DNA of 64,000 bases, taken from assembly GCA_015501055.1 (NCBI GenBank), contig JADNYV010000198.1, positions 1 through 64,000 on the forward strand, given 5' to 3'. Below are positions 20,818-32,198 of the stretch, piece by piece. A model generated the notes under the pieces. The model was given only the letters and a program-made list of their open reading frames with translations, was not told the DNA's origin and did no database searches. Source of the DNA: Mucidula mucida (Eukaryota; Basidiomycota; Agaricomycetes; Agaricales; Physalacriaceae). The stretch's first letter is position 1; every line of letters begins with the position of its first letter. The position numbers and the translations under genes are program-made.

Positions 20818-20952
20818 TTTGGCGGGAGCTCTGAAAAGTACGCGAGCAAGGGCTAGTGTGCGTATTTCGGGACTATGAAGGTGTATTCTATACGGTCATA
20901 CATTCAGTCTTCACCTAAAAACTCGTATTACACCAAGTCGATGGCCGCAGGG
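20818..20952 (+). pseudogene. PL14 lyase 3'-end fragment
   Basis: TCTTTGGCGGGAGCTCTGAA, AAGTACGCGAGCAAGGGC and the following exon end match the PL14 gene at 16865-17010, including the intron position. Only the last exons are present, with a stop (GGCTAG) where the gene has GGCGGG. Confidence 0.75.
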
Positions 20953-20984
20953 CATTTATGATGGAGTTTAACATAGCGCACTGC

Positions 20985-22590
20985 CTATGCACGCACTTGC
21001 GCCAATGTCAGACCAGGATCGTCCTTCCCGCCCCAGCTCGAACGTTGAAGATCCTGCATAGTCGCAACAACACTGCCATACTGACCCGCCTCTCGGAATA
21101 CGAGTTGGACATCGACTCCCGAGAGCACCGTAATCTTCTCCGCTAAAACTTCCATATCGTCAAGACTACTATCGGCAACATCGTGCATTAGCCCAGTCGA
21201 CGGCGCTGGGCGTCCATTTCCACTAGAATCGTGCGCAGGGTAGGTGGTGACAGGTTAACACGACCGGCTTGGGGACTCAATCCCAAGGGCGATGAGGAGG
21301 TGATAGACGTCGATTGTTTTTCCTTGTAAATAGTAGCGAAGGCTAATTGGTTGGGAGGCGCTCGTTAGGTGGAGGGAACACATTTTGAATGGTTCCCACG
21401 AGGGTGTGAAAAGATTGGCAGACGCGAGAAAGGGCGCGTTGAGCCGTCAGGCGCGTTCGAGTATTCAAGTCCAGAATTTGACAGGAAATTCAATCATTTT
21501 ATGTGACGTGGATGAATGTCAAGAGCTGTAGAGCAAGACCCACCCGTCGTCCTTCCTTGCCCAGTTCAAGACGCTCCTTATGGCCATGTATATGTAGCCG
21601 CAACAACGCTGTCACATTGATCCAAGAGATCCATGAAAACGAGTTGGACATCGAGCCCCCAAGAGTACCGTGATCTTTTCCGCTAAAACCTTTATATCAT
21701 CAAGACTATCGGCAACATCATGTATCATCGGAGGCGACGGCTGGCGTGGCCGCTGGATGTCCAGTTCCACTAGGTAGGATAACACGACCGACTTGGGGAC
21801 TCCCCGCGCTCGACGTCTGCGAGGGTGAGGCAGCCCTCCGAGTCCGTGAGATATAGCTGCGTCGTTGTCGGGGCTATATTTGAGATGAAGCGCGATATTT
21901 CGTGCCATATATTTCGTTCCGGGGAGCTCACGTTCGTACTCCAAGCGCAGGGAGTTTACACGCGGATCACTGGAACGCGCCATATACGGAGAACATGGGA
22001 GAGTAAGTTTGTCAGGAAATATGGAGGTGTGGAGGTCAAGGAAGGGCAGGTGGAGGGCTTCGATGAAGTGTGTCATTTAAGCCAAAGGCGATGAGGAGGT
22101 GACAGACGATGATTGTTTTTCCTTGTAGATAGTAGCGGAGGCTAATTGTTCGGGAGGCGCTCGTTGGTGGAGGAAATGCATTTTGAAGGGGTCCACGAGG
22201 GTGTGGAAAGATTGGCAGACGCGAGAAAGGGCGCGTCCAGTTGAGCCGTCAGGCGCGTTCAAGGATTCAGTTCCAGATTTCGGAAGGAAATTGGATCATA
22301 TTGAGTCACTGTCAAGACCTGTAGAGCGCAATTAATTGGTTTAGACCAGAAATGAAATGAACAAGCTTGTGTCAACTCACCACCATAGTCAGTGTGGGTA
22401 ATATCCAGGATGCGAGAAGCAGACTCGGAGGCATGTCTTTGCAGTTTGTCCACCGTAGAAGAGAGTATCACGTTTGTTGAGAGCCTTCCAGGATTGCCTG
22501 TTGAAGGAAGTTCAGTAAGTATGAGATAGAGCATACTCAGAGAAGATATCATCAGGTTGCAAATTATTACACTCGCATGTATACCCAACT
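20985..22590 (-). pseudogene. Tandem degenerate F-box-like gene remnants
   Basis: Two imperfect copies (about 20985-21480 and 21612-22290). Shared coding bits on the minus strand are VCQSFHTLVDPFKMH, YKEKQSSSVTSSSP, PKSVVLSYLVELDIQ and HDVADSLDDIKVLAEKITVL; RVCQSFHTLVDP resembles the F-box helix of basidiomycete F-box genes. Frames are short and broken. I am unsure of the family. Confidence 0.35.
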
Positions 22591-22739
22591 TGGGGGTATA
22601 TTGAGAGAGTGCTTGTGTTCATCGTGCAGAAGGAATCAAGGACGAGTACGCACCCAAATGTTAAGTTATGATGGTGTGAGAAAGAGAGCAGCTAAGCCGG
22701 CCGCCGTGTGACGTCTGCTCTTTAACCTGGGCCACGACG

Positions 22740-24190
22740 ATGAGCGACTATGTACCGTCCATCGCCGACCTGCGCGTCAAACTATGCTACATTTGCCGCG
22801 ACGAGGAGCACTACGACCGTACGTTGTGCTCGCTGCGATGCTCGTGCTCTAACCCCATCTATATCCACAGAACCCGAAAACCCGCCTCGTGTATGGATAC
22901 ACCCATGTCGCTGCGCCCTTATCGCCCACGAAGCCTGCCTATTAGACTGGATACAGTCCTCGCAGACGAGATCCGAAGTAGCAGCAAAGAATGCGACCAA
23001 ATGTCCGCAATGTGGCACGCCGTACCAGATTGAGAGCAGGAACCCTCTGATACTGCGTCTACTGTCGTGGGGGAACCGCCAGATGCCCAAGCTTGGCGTT
23101 GCTTGTCTCGCTATTGGATTTGTCGGTCTGGTCGCGTCTGTGACGGCGGGAATATACATCACCTGTACGAGCTACGGCGCGTATGCCATCAAGGTGTTCT
23201 TTGGGCAAGAGTATGTCATAAACTATTGCTTCAAAGCTCTAACTAACGAGTCAAGCAGTGTATATGAATACGTCTTGACGGATGACCCAAACAACTGGCC
23301 GCTCATGGCTTACATCCAGCTTCCGATTATTCCGCTCAACCTCATACTTTCTCAGCTTTCCAACTACTCTCCGTTCTTACACATGATCTCGCGTGTGTAT
23401 CCTTGACACCAAGTCTAGACACCCTGCAGATGACAGCCCCCAACTTTCGCCTTCCCAGTACATTATGGCCGCCACCCCCACAATTCACGTCAATGCTTCT
23501 CATTCCCTTGACCGCTAGTCTATACCGCGTCGTGTTCCACCGATTCTCCCAGCACATATTAGGCACCCTGGATCCCACAGAGTACCAAGACGACATGCGC
23601 TTCTTCGTCAACGCCGAGCCTGAGCCCGAAGGCGGAGCTCCCGCCGCGCCAGTCGAACCTGCCCCAGCCGCGCCCAACAACCGTATCGCATGGGTGACTC
23701 TGGAGATCAAATCGCCCAGCCGACTAGGCCGCCACATTGCCAGTGCACTCCTCATACCCTCTATTGCGAGCAAAATGGGATCGCTCCTCCTCAAGCTGTC
23801 AAAACACGTTCCATTACTCCGTCAGTTCCTCGGTGTACGCCCGCATTGGAGGTCATCGCCGATATCCCTTCCGCAGTACTGGCTTAACAGGGAAGGCAAC
23901 AAGGCTATATTCAAGCTCATCTTCCGTGCTTTTTGGGGCGGCATCAGTCCGTGGGCAGAGCTCGACCCTGTTTGGTGGCGGAATACGCTCGGGTATGGGA
24001 TTTTTGCTTTAGTGAGTACTTTTTGTTCCTTTTGTTTGCGCTCAGCTGATTGGTTGGTTTGCAGGCGCGAGATTGTTTGCAGCTTTTGTTTCGCTGGCTG
24101 GTGAAGAGGGAGCGCGAATCGAGGAGAATTAAGGATCGCCCATTTTCAGAGGTGGATGTATCGAGTTTGGATCTTATTACATATACTTAA
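22740..24190 (+). CDS. RING-CH (RINGv/MARCH-like) membrane E3 ubiquitin ligase
   Basis: Predicted membrane-anchored ubiquitin ligase. Exon 1 (22740-22816) gives MSDYVPSIADLRVKLCYICR and DEEHYD. After an intron ending at 22870, EPENPPRVWIHPCRCALIAH, EACLLDWIQ and KCPQCGTPYQIE complete a C4HC3 RING-CH (C-x2-C, C-x-C-x4-H-x2-C, W, C-x2-C). A membrane helix follows (LGVACLAIGFVGLVASVTAG), and further hydrophobic stretches (MAYIQLPIIPLNLILSQ; FTSMLLIPLTASLYRVVFH). The frame change near 23397 is solved by an apparent 35-nt intron (GTGTATCC..CTGCAG, 23397-23431), very short but in phase; otherwise it is an indel. The last exon (about 24066-24190) ends DVSSLDLITYT. No other damage seen. Confidence 0.78.
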
Positions 24191-25558
24191 TTCGTAGAGC
24201 TTTCTTGGAAATAATCCCGTCTACTCATAACCCTTGCTGGCACAGTAAATATGGGACCAAATTGTCTCTGTCGTCGTTCGCGTTCGTCTCTCGTCCTACC
24301 GCGAGGTCATGAGCGTTGACATACACTGACCAAAGCACGTCATAGTCTTCGACTGCCGGCAATGAATGTTCCGCATTGTGCAGGTTTTATAGATCAGCAC
24401 TTCTCGGAGTCCTGACGACTCCGCATTGGGCAGACTTTCCTACCTCACGAAAACTCTTCAACGACGGCCTTCATCTGGTCGGACACCCTCCTTAGCGATG
24501 TAGTGGTTGCGGTCTTGTGTCCGTATTCCAACGCACCTCATTCATCGACAACCTTTCCTGATTCAGTCTGGATATCCCTGTCTTGAAGGACAATACGAGT
24601 GGCATGGTTCTCAAGCGCGCTTCGGATATGCTACTGATACAGGGCCGACTTGTCGCGTTATGCTGGGTTTATTTTGTTGAAAGTCTTCGCATTGTTCAAT
24701 GACATTTTGGCACTGGTCGCTACATCAGCAACATGCAAGATGGTAGACTAAGATACAGGTTTGGTTATTATGGATTGATACTAAGGTATGTCTATACTCT
24801 ATAAAGTCCGCAACATCATACATAACTCGTCATAAAGTTCGTGTCTAGATCTGAGAGCCAGCTCATTATATCCAGCCCTTCGGCGTGCGGGGGAGCTGAC
24901 TGCGTTCGTGCAGGTTCACTCTGCATGAGAGGTGCTTTCCAGCGGGATCAGCATCTATGCGCGCATCTTGCTTGGGGGTGCGGGGGAGCTGTGACGACTG
25001 ACTGCGTTGGTGCAGATTCACTCTGCATGCACCTTTTTCAACTTCTATGCACGCATCTTCATAGGTGCTGAAGACGACCCCCATCCGCTTGGACCTTTTG
25101 GTTTGCAATCGCAGACGACGCGTCTGTTCGGACTGTGATGTCTTGTATGGGGCAATGTGGAGCAGGCAGGGTACTGTGATGATATGATATGTTAACGACC
25201 AAACCGACGAGCGGGAAAGAAGGAGCACGTACACGCAATGTTCATCCTCTGTTTCGTGGCGCGCAAGATGATGACTTGCTCTCTAGGCATTATTGGCGAA
25301 CTTGGAGGAAGGAGGGAGGGTGACTTGCGATAGGACGGTGACGAAGACAGACGCCTATGCCCACACTTATATATATGAAGTAACACAAAGAAAGCGCAGA
25401 TCCCCCACATACGGAAAGAGAACAAGGACATGTATCGTTGTTTTTTTATCTGGCTTGGACAATAAGAGAACAAGGTGTTGTATTCCGAATTCAGGGCGGG
25501 ATGAATTCTCGACGAGGACAATAGCAATTTGATTCAGCGAGGAACGCAACGAGCATCA
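24191..25558. other. Intergenic, with a direct duplication at 24884-25068
   Basis: No gene supported. About 85 bases are present twice: GTGCGGGGGAGCTG, CTGACTGCGTT, TTCACTCTGCATG and the following GCATCT words occur at 24893-24970 and again at 24979-25055. Confidence 0.5.
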
Positions 25559-25559
25559 G

Positions 25560-25840
25560 GGTTAAGTTAAGCCGTTGATGGCAGTGTGAACAAGTCAAGC
25601 GTGGCGCTGCAATCATGTGATGACAGTTAGTTGGCTTAGCCACGCGAAATAGAGACTTTGAGGGCTTTGATGCATCTTCCCCAAAAAGTTCTCCTTTGCA
25701 TTCCGGGAATTATCAGAGGTTATGTTAAGCCGTTGATGGCAGTGTGAACAAGTCAAGCGTGGCGCTGCAATTTTGTAATGACAGTTAGTTAGCTTAAGCC
25801 ACGCAAAGAGTAGAAATTTTGGGGGGCTTTGATACATCTC
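25560..25840. repeat. Tandem duplication of about 155 bp, two copies
   Basis: GTTAAGCCGTTGATGGCAGT, GAACAAGTCAAGCGTGGCGC and ATGACAGTTAGTT occur at 25566-25630 and again at 25724-25790, followed in both by CCACGC and GGGCTTTGAT(G/A)CATCT. About 90% alike by eye; no coding potential. Confidence 0.75.
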
Positions 25841-25950
25841 TCGCATAGTTCTTTCTTGCCTCGCACGACCATCTCCCGTATTCCTCCTCGTCATTTCTGC
25901 GCTTTCCACCAACTTCCCACCCTCCATCCCTATCTGCACGTTGGTGAGGG

Positions 25951-26475
25951 TAGTGATCTGCTGGCTCTGGCATAAAGCCAGGCCAGCCGTACTGAAGCCA
26001 GAGCCAGGCCAGGCCGTAAGCCAGCCTTCAAGCCGTGGCTCTGCTGAAGGAGTCAGATTTGAGGTACGGGGAGAGTCAGAATATTTATCTATTCACTCAC
26101 GCACACTCCTCTACATTAATTTTAAAGCATAGAAGGACTCTTGATGCTGGATACTAGTCCGTCAGGTACGATGAATCAGATCACAGCACACGGATTTTGA
26201 ACTGTAGGAGATTCCTGATCAACATCATCACGGAACTCTGTCTTGAATCCAACATAAACGCATACATTTACCCTCAATGCGACGAGATCTGAGTGTGCGC
26301 TTGCTCCCGCACCATCCCGCCGTATCCCGCCCCAAGCCACGGCTCAGGCCAGAGCCAGCTAGAGCCGGCCGTGACTTACGGCTTCTGGCCTGGCTTGGAA
26401 AAAGACGAAGCCAAAGCTTTGCAAAGCCAGGCCAGGCCGGTGGCTTCAGGCCAAAGCCGGGCCAGCAGATCACTA
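25951..26475. mobile_element. hAT-like MITE (525 bp)
   Basis: Terminal inverted repeats start TAGTGATCTGCTGGC and end GCCAGCAGATCACTA; subterminal GCCAGGCC/GGCCTGGC words extend the inverted symmetry about 100 bases on each side. Flanking octamers are GGTGAGGG (25943-25950) and GGTGGGGG (26476-26483), an 8-bp target duplication with one mismatch, as for hAT elements. No transposase. Confidence 0.62.
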
Positions 26476-26483
26476 GGTGGGGG

Positions 26484-26905
26484 AATTGCCTTGTTCCCCT
26501 TCCGTTTCCTCCCGTGTTCCCTTCACCAATGTTCAAGTCTCCGTTTGGACCTTCCCGGTGGCATTCCACGACACGCTTCCTTTCCTGCGGTTTCCTAGAA
26601 CGTCCTCACGCGACCGTTTCAACCTCAGAGACGGACCGGTCCTCACCAAGACAGCACCCAAGAACTTAGTAGTCCTTTGGCCTTTTCATTTCAGACATTG
26701 ACATATCTACCTGCCCCTTCATTTCCTGCCTGGGCAACAGAGCCACTTGCCTAATTCATCGGCTCATCGGGAGTAAACACCATACACAGTTGCGTGTACC
26801 TCTGCACAATATTGACAGTTTGACAAGCTGAATGGTAAGATGAACAATAGAGAATCATAGATACAAGACTGAATGAGGACAAGAAACTGGGATAGTTTGT
26901 ACAAC
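26484..26905. other. Intergenic, nothing recognised
   Basis: Between the MITE and the CENP-C stop. No supported gene or repeat; likely holds the CENP-C 3' UTR. Confidence 0.4.
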
Positions 26906-28714
26906 TCATATCCTCGACGATGCCGCTCGTTTGGCCTGAGAGGGCGGGTCACTGCTTGGTGCTGCGGCCGACGACCTCCTGACAGACGAAGCCCTCTTCG
27001 CCGGCTCAAACCTAGCCTGCGAGAAGAACAACTTTGCATCACGCTTTCCGACGTTTTCGATGAAATAAGAGTTTCCTATTCACGGTTTAGAAGGGCAGAG
27101 AAGACAAGGAGAAAACTTCATACCCCGTGGTACTATGAAAGCCGCACCCGTAGCCAACACCATCGACGCCTCGTGCACCTTGAGATTGACAGCACCTTCG
27201 ATAACATAAAATACCTGTAAATGCGGTCAGAAGAGCGATTGAGTAGAATATCAATGAACGTACAAAAGTATTATCCTTCGTTCTCTTGGTCTGCTTACGC
27301 TTCGTCGGCGGAATTATGAGCTCGCCTGCAGCCATGAACTGGCCATCACCGAATAGTCGCTGATAGTACCATTCGTTGTTGGGAACTATGGTCGGATTCA
27401 TCATCCTAGCCGTAAATGCAATCTCTGAAAGCAAAAATTTAGACAACGGCTTGGAAGAGCACAAAAGGCGTACGTCGTTCAACCTCCTCCGCCTCTGGGA
27501 ACGACAGGATTTTAACCAACCCCGTTGTCTCGTCGTCCCATCCTTCCTCTGGGTTGGCGGGATTCTCAGCAGGCGTCGCGCCTCGCTTCCGTTTACGTGC
27601 AGATTTCTTGCCTCCAAGAGGTGGCTCGGGGAGTGCCTTGATACGTTGAATCTCCTTTATTGGAGCAACGAGGACAGGGTCTTGCTCATCTCCAGTACGA
27701 CCATATACGACCTTTTCGCCGCGCCACCACTGTAACGGTTCTATTGAAACACGAGTGCTTCGTCGTACACCATCAGGAATATCTAAAGACGGCGCATGAG
27801 CGGGTAAATAACGAGCAAAGGAAAACACTGACTGCGGTTCTCTTTCTGTCGCACACGCACAACCTTCTTCAGATCTGGTTGCGCTTTCGACTCGGGTTTC
27901 TTGCTCTTCTTTGGATGTGTGGGTTCCTTCTCCGACTCCGACTCCGGCTCCTCTTCTGACAAGTCATTGAGACCTTGTTGGATCTCGTCCTCGACTTCCG
28001 GCTCTACTACTTTGGCTTTGCCCTTTTTCTTGGAAGATGTGCTAGGGACGTCTGGTGAAAGCTGCGTGTCTGGCTGTTCTTCTTCGTCATCCTGATCCAT
28101 TTCCTGGAACGAGGTATGAGGCGGGGAATCATCCTGGACAAAGTCGTCGGGAACAGGACCGTCCATGGGTTCGTCGTCAAAGAATGCACCGCTTGCAATG
28201 GTCTGAGAAAGACGTGACGGACGAGGGGTACGCGTACCGCGGACGCTTTGGGTGCGGGGAGATGGTACTTCGTCAAAATCGACATCTGATGTACGCGCCA
28301 CTGGACGTGACGATGAGCCGATGCGACGAGAGCTTGAGGCTGGCTTAGACGTCTGTATATACCGTAACGGACCTGACTATATGCGTTAATAAATGCAGTT
28401 CAGTGCGCCTAAATGCACGCACTCTCGTCAATCTCCATCGACCTTACCCCATCCTCGTCCTCGTCCTCGTCAAACTCTTGCTCTGGCTGGGGCTCGCTCT
28501 GTTTTCTTTTCCTGCGCTTTAAAGGCGGTGTCCGAGGGTCGACTTGCTGCATCAAGTCCCCGAAATCCTCGAAGCCATCTGATTGTCGCTCAACTTCTCG
28601 AATAGGGACGCCTGTGCGCTTGCCGACGCCGGCCTGGTCGCCGCGATACGGTACGTGCGGCTTTTCTACTCGTCGACCGCCCTGACTGCTCTTGCGTCGC
28701 GGCGTCGCTGGCAT
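26906..28714 (-). CDS. CENP-C / Mif2 inner-kinetochore protein
   Basis: Binds CENP-A nucleosomes and links centromeric chromatin to the outer kinetochore. In order on the minus strand: N-terminus with GRRVEKPHVPYRGDQAGVGK and KRTGVPIREVER, as at the Mif2 N-terminus; a long acidic, Ser/Pro-rich linker (EEEPESESEKEPTHPKKSKK); the CENP-C signature GVRRSTRVSIEPLQWWRGEK followed by VVYGR near 27705-27775; MMNPTIVPNNEWYYQRLFGD; and the C-terminal cupin dimerisation fold (VFYVIEGAVNLKVHEASM, ATGAAFIVPRG, SYFIENVGKRDAKLFFSQAR). The stop is at 26906-26908. About six exons; phases join and I see no lesion. It is an ordinary single-copy gene here and says nothing about where the centromere is. Confidence 0.87.
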
Positions 28715-29198
28715 CGTCTCTTGAGGACGATGATTGTGGTACGAAACAGGAAAGCTATCGTGGGAACAGACACACACGTGGCGGCGTTTACGCGTCACGT
28801 GTAGGCGCGTCCTTCCTTCCGTTCGTCTACCAGCCTCAAAAAATTTACTCAGTCGCCAGGCAATGTTGGAAACAAACAAGGAATCTGCGAGCTAGTAAAA
28901 TCTGTAACTCCCTTTTCATCCTCAAACTCAGGATATGTAGTGTTGAGGAATCATGCCTCCAGCTGTAGTGCCCGGAACAAGTAGTAACTCTACATGATGG
29001 CATCCAGTCAGGCGCCATTTCTCTCACAAATACGGCAGAACATCACAGAACAAGAAGAACAACAGCATCGTACGTAAGCATGACTTTTTTGTTTTCTATA
29101 AATGTATGACCTCTTGTTCTTTTACCCCCCATTCATTCTACGACTCTTACCCCCCAACATATCTTACGACGTGCGCTGACGCTATATCTCAGCCTATC
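28715..29198. other. Intergenic, divergent promoters
   Basis: Separates CENP-C (-) from the kinase gene (+). Nothing recognised apart from room for both promoters. Confidence 0.4.
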
Positions 29199-31040
29199 AT
29201 GCCTCTCAACTTCAAGACTAAACTCACGAACGTCGGCGCTTTCCTTCGCCACAATTTTACGATTAAACCTACTCATCATAATACGAACCACCGCCACGAG
29301 GGATCTTCTCCACAAGAGCCCAGATCTCATCCTGGAGGAAATCACCGCGTACTACGACGTGCTCGGAACTTTCTGTCTCCTTCTAGACCTCCGACGCGAA
29401 GATCGCTCATCTGTGGCTCCGAGACTGAGTCGAATGAAGCGCCAATTCGTACGCACTCGCCTTCGAGCCTAGTCAATACTCCTGTACTTGTCCGATCCCC
29501 GCTGTAGCGGAAGGAGAGCCTGTCAACTGTATATGCCCTTCCCCTCGCAATAGCTACACTCCACTCGTTGCACCTCGCATGTCTTCAGATGACGAAGGGC
29601 TTAGTACATCTACGCCTTTCTTTAGCTGTCGAGGTAACAGAGCATCTTCATCCCCGGATTCATTACCAGAGGTTCTTGCTATGGAAGCCGAAGCGCACAA
29701 CCCGCCTCGACGTCTAAGGCGGACTCGGACCTCTCGCGATCTGCGTCACACCACGCTTGTCCCACGCCTCTTCCCTTCCAGCTGGAATACCCCATACGAT
29801 AGTCGTTGGAGACGAGGTACTTCATCTTCAGGCGCTGCCCGGCTCCTCCGCGAGCGCTTACGGTACCGTCCTTCAAGCCCACGGAAACGACGGCAAGCAG
29901 TACGCCGTTAAGATCGTGAAGAAGCCGCAGATACTCCTGGTTCGGTCTCCGTCACTATATATTAGCACAATTGAGTCCGAAGGCACCCAGAAGCAGAACA
30001 CAGGCGCCTGCGATCTCTTTCGCGAACTGGCCATCTTGCGCAAACTTCGGGACATGAGCCCACAGTGTCCATTTATATGCGATTTCGTGGAGGCGTGTCA
30101 GGATGAGAATGCAGTGTACATGATCATGGTATGTCTCCTTCTGTCTCTGTTGGGCGGTCATCTTTATTGACCACTTCCGTTCTTGAAGCCGCTGTATGAG
30201 CCGCTCAGTTTCGACCATACGATATCCCCAGACGAATTCAGAACCTTCGCCTTCCAAGCAGTATGTTTCTTTATTATGGGAATAGATACATCAGCTAATA
30301 CTATACACTTCATAGGTCCTCGCCATCGACGCCCTCCATAAAAACGGCATCGTCCACAGAGACATCAAACCTGAAAACTTTGTTCGCCACACTTCCCCCT
30401 CCGGAGACAAAGTAGCCGTCGTCATCGACTTTGGTATGGCGAATAGTGGCGCCTTGAGTAACGCGACCGGCCTTTGGGTGGCAGGCAATTGCGGGACCGT
30501 GGTATACTTTGCCTCTGAAATGATGAAGATGCTTCGGAATCCCCGAAAAGAGATATATATCCCGCCGTATGATGGGGAAAAGCTCGATGTACATGCACTG
30601 GGTGTGACATTATTACAATGGCTATGGGCTATATTGCACGTCCAGGACATGAAGGTCGGTCTTGCGTACAAGTTTGTGAATGCCTTACTTATCATTCGCC
30701 ATCCAGAACATTGAATATGTGCCTGTCTATGAGACTGGTCATGCCCGTTACAACCGCGACATCCTTCGAATTGATATTGAGAAGGCACTTCACCTGCTCA
30801 AATTGTTGATTGCAGATAGAGAAGACTGCATCGCTCTTTCAGAGGCGCTTGAATTGATTGCCGAGGTGAATTAACAGACATAGAATATCAGTATAGGCTA
30901 ATCCTAGTTCTTCTTAGATGACCTGTCCCGATCCATTAGAACGATTCGGCCTTGAACAGGTCAAAAGCCATGCATACTTCAAAGGTTGTAGAATCCAGGC
31001 TGGCAACTCTGACTTACAGCTAGCCTCCGTCCACGTTTAG
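29199..31040 (+). CDS. Serine/threonine protein kinase, N-terminal region frame-disturbed
   Basis: The kinase core is clear: QYAVKIVKK (ATP lysine), RELAILRKL (helix C Glu), VLAIDALHKNGIVHRDIKPE plus N (catalytic loop), VVIDFGMANSG (DFG), GNCGTVVYFASEMMKM (activation segment, ASE in place of APE), DVHALGVTLLQWL, and the tail DPLERFGLEQVKSHAYFKG read after an intron at 30868-30918. The stop used is 31038-31040. The glycine loop is odd (LPGSSASAYGTV, lacking GxGxxG). Upstream, the likely N-terminal text jumps frame: MPLNFKTKLTNVGAFLRHNF at 29199, MSSDDEGLSTS at 29579, SKADSDLSRSAS near 29713 and IVVGDEVLHL near 29795 lie in frames 3, 2, 1 and 3. This is a run of apparent 1-nt losses or missed introns. 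Start and N-terminus are uncertain. Confidence 0.65.
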
Positions 31041-31329
31041 ATTTTGTTGTACGCAGTATGTCATGCCGATAAGTATCTCGGAGTCGCAATGAAAAGGGAG
31101 ACATACTGAGATTCGTAACCTCGTTGACCTCACTTTGAAAGCATCAACATTCCTGGGAACTCATTATCTCCCTTACGGTGACTGAGTGAAATCATTTTGC
31201 ATTGTAGCTACCTACCTGCTCAGGATTCACTAAAATTCTCTCAGACATACGTTACCCTTGTTATTATGGGCAGTCAATCCATATCAAGTCTACTACCAAA
31301 GTCTGAGTCATCCGAAATGGACTACACCG

Positions 31330-31660
31330 ATCCCGATTTAACAACAACCATCATAATCCAATGCTACGTACCTCGATAACACGCCACCTGGAAGGGTTTG
31401 AGGCACTCACGAGAGCAGAGGTTGTGTTACACGATGGCGGTGACGTTGAGTCAGTGTGTAAGGTTCACCTACTAAACAGCTCTAGACGACACAGCGACGG
31501 AGAAGACGCGGAAGAGCAATTCAATGGCAATAAGATAGACCACAGAGGAATACCACTGCTACACTAGTACGTCACCGCGCTGATTCATTGGGTTCTAGGC
31601 CAAGAAGAAGAAACAGAAGGCTAGGACTCACCATGGCAGACAAGGTCTTTATTTGAGATA
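31330..31660 (+). pseudogene. TCF25 5'-end fragment (copy B)
   Basis: Aligns with 35390-35790: GATCCCGATTTAACAACAAC, ACCATCAT, GAGGCACTCA, AGCAGAGGTTGTG, GCGGTGACG, then CACCGCGCTGATTCATTGGG and the AAGAAGAAGAAACAG run of the lysine-rich exon. The first ATG and the reading frame are lost. It precedes PP2C copy B as fragment A precedes PP2C copy A. Confidence 0.65.
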
Positions 31661-32198
31661 TCGACGAACGCGACATGAGTCTCTCTTGTGCTCCGGGCCT
31701 ATTGGATGAGCTTGCAAAGGACAAACGCGTCACTGTTTGTGTGGTAAGTGGCCAGTGCGAAACACATTCTCGAAAGGGCATAACCCCATTTCTTGTGAAT
31801 TTAAACGCCAATCCCATGTATATCCCCATCTCACACGTGCCCACTGGCAGGCTACGGCGCTTGTGGATGCATATACCCACGTCTTTTTAGTTAGACGCCA
31901 GGTCCATGTGTGTCCCATCTCGCAGGCGTCCAGGTCAGCCTCCCCCTTCCATCTGTCTTGTTGTTTCCCCACAGCGGCGGCAACCGCGCACAAGAAGAGA
32001 GGTCAGTACTTATGCACAGTCATCTATACACAACATGACGGGAACGCGTTGAACAGACAGGTTCATAAAAGTCACAATATAGAATCGCTGTTGATCAACC
32101 TCATTCCACATCTCCGAACTTCTAGTCAAGGCTACAGCCAACTTGCGCCCTTTTCAAAAATTTACGTACCAGACCAGCACTTCGTTGACAACAATCAT

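Noticed and set aside
26906..28714. CENP-C gene as a sign that the window is centromeric
   Set aside because: The gene encodes a protein acting in trans; its position carries no such information.
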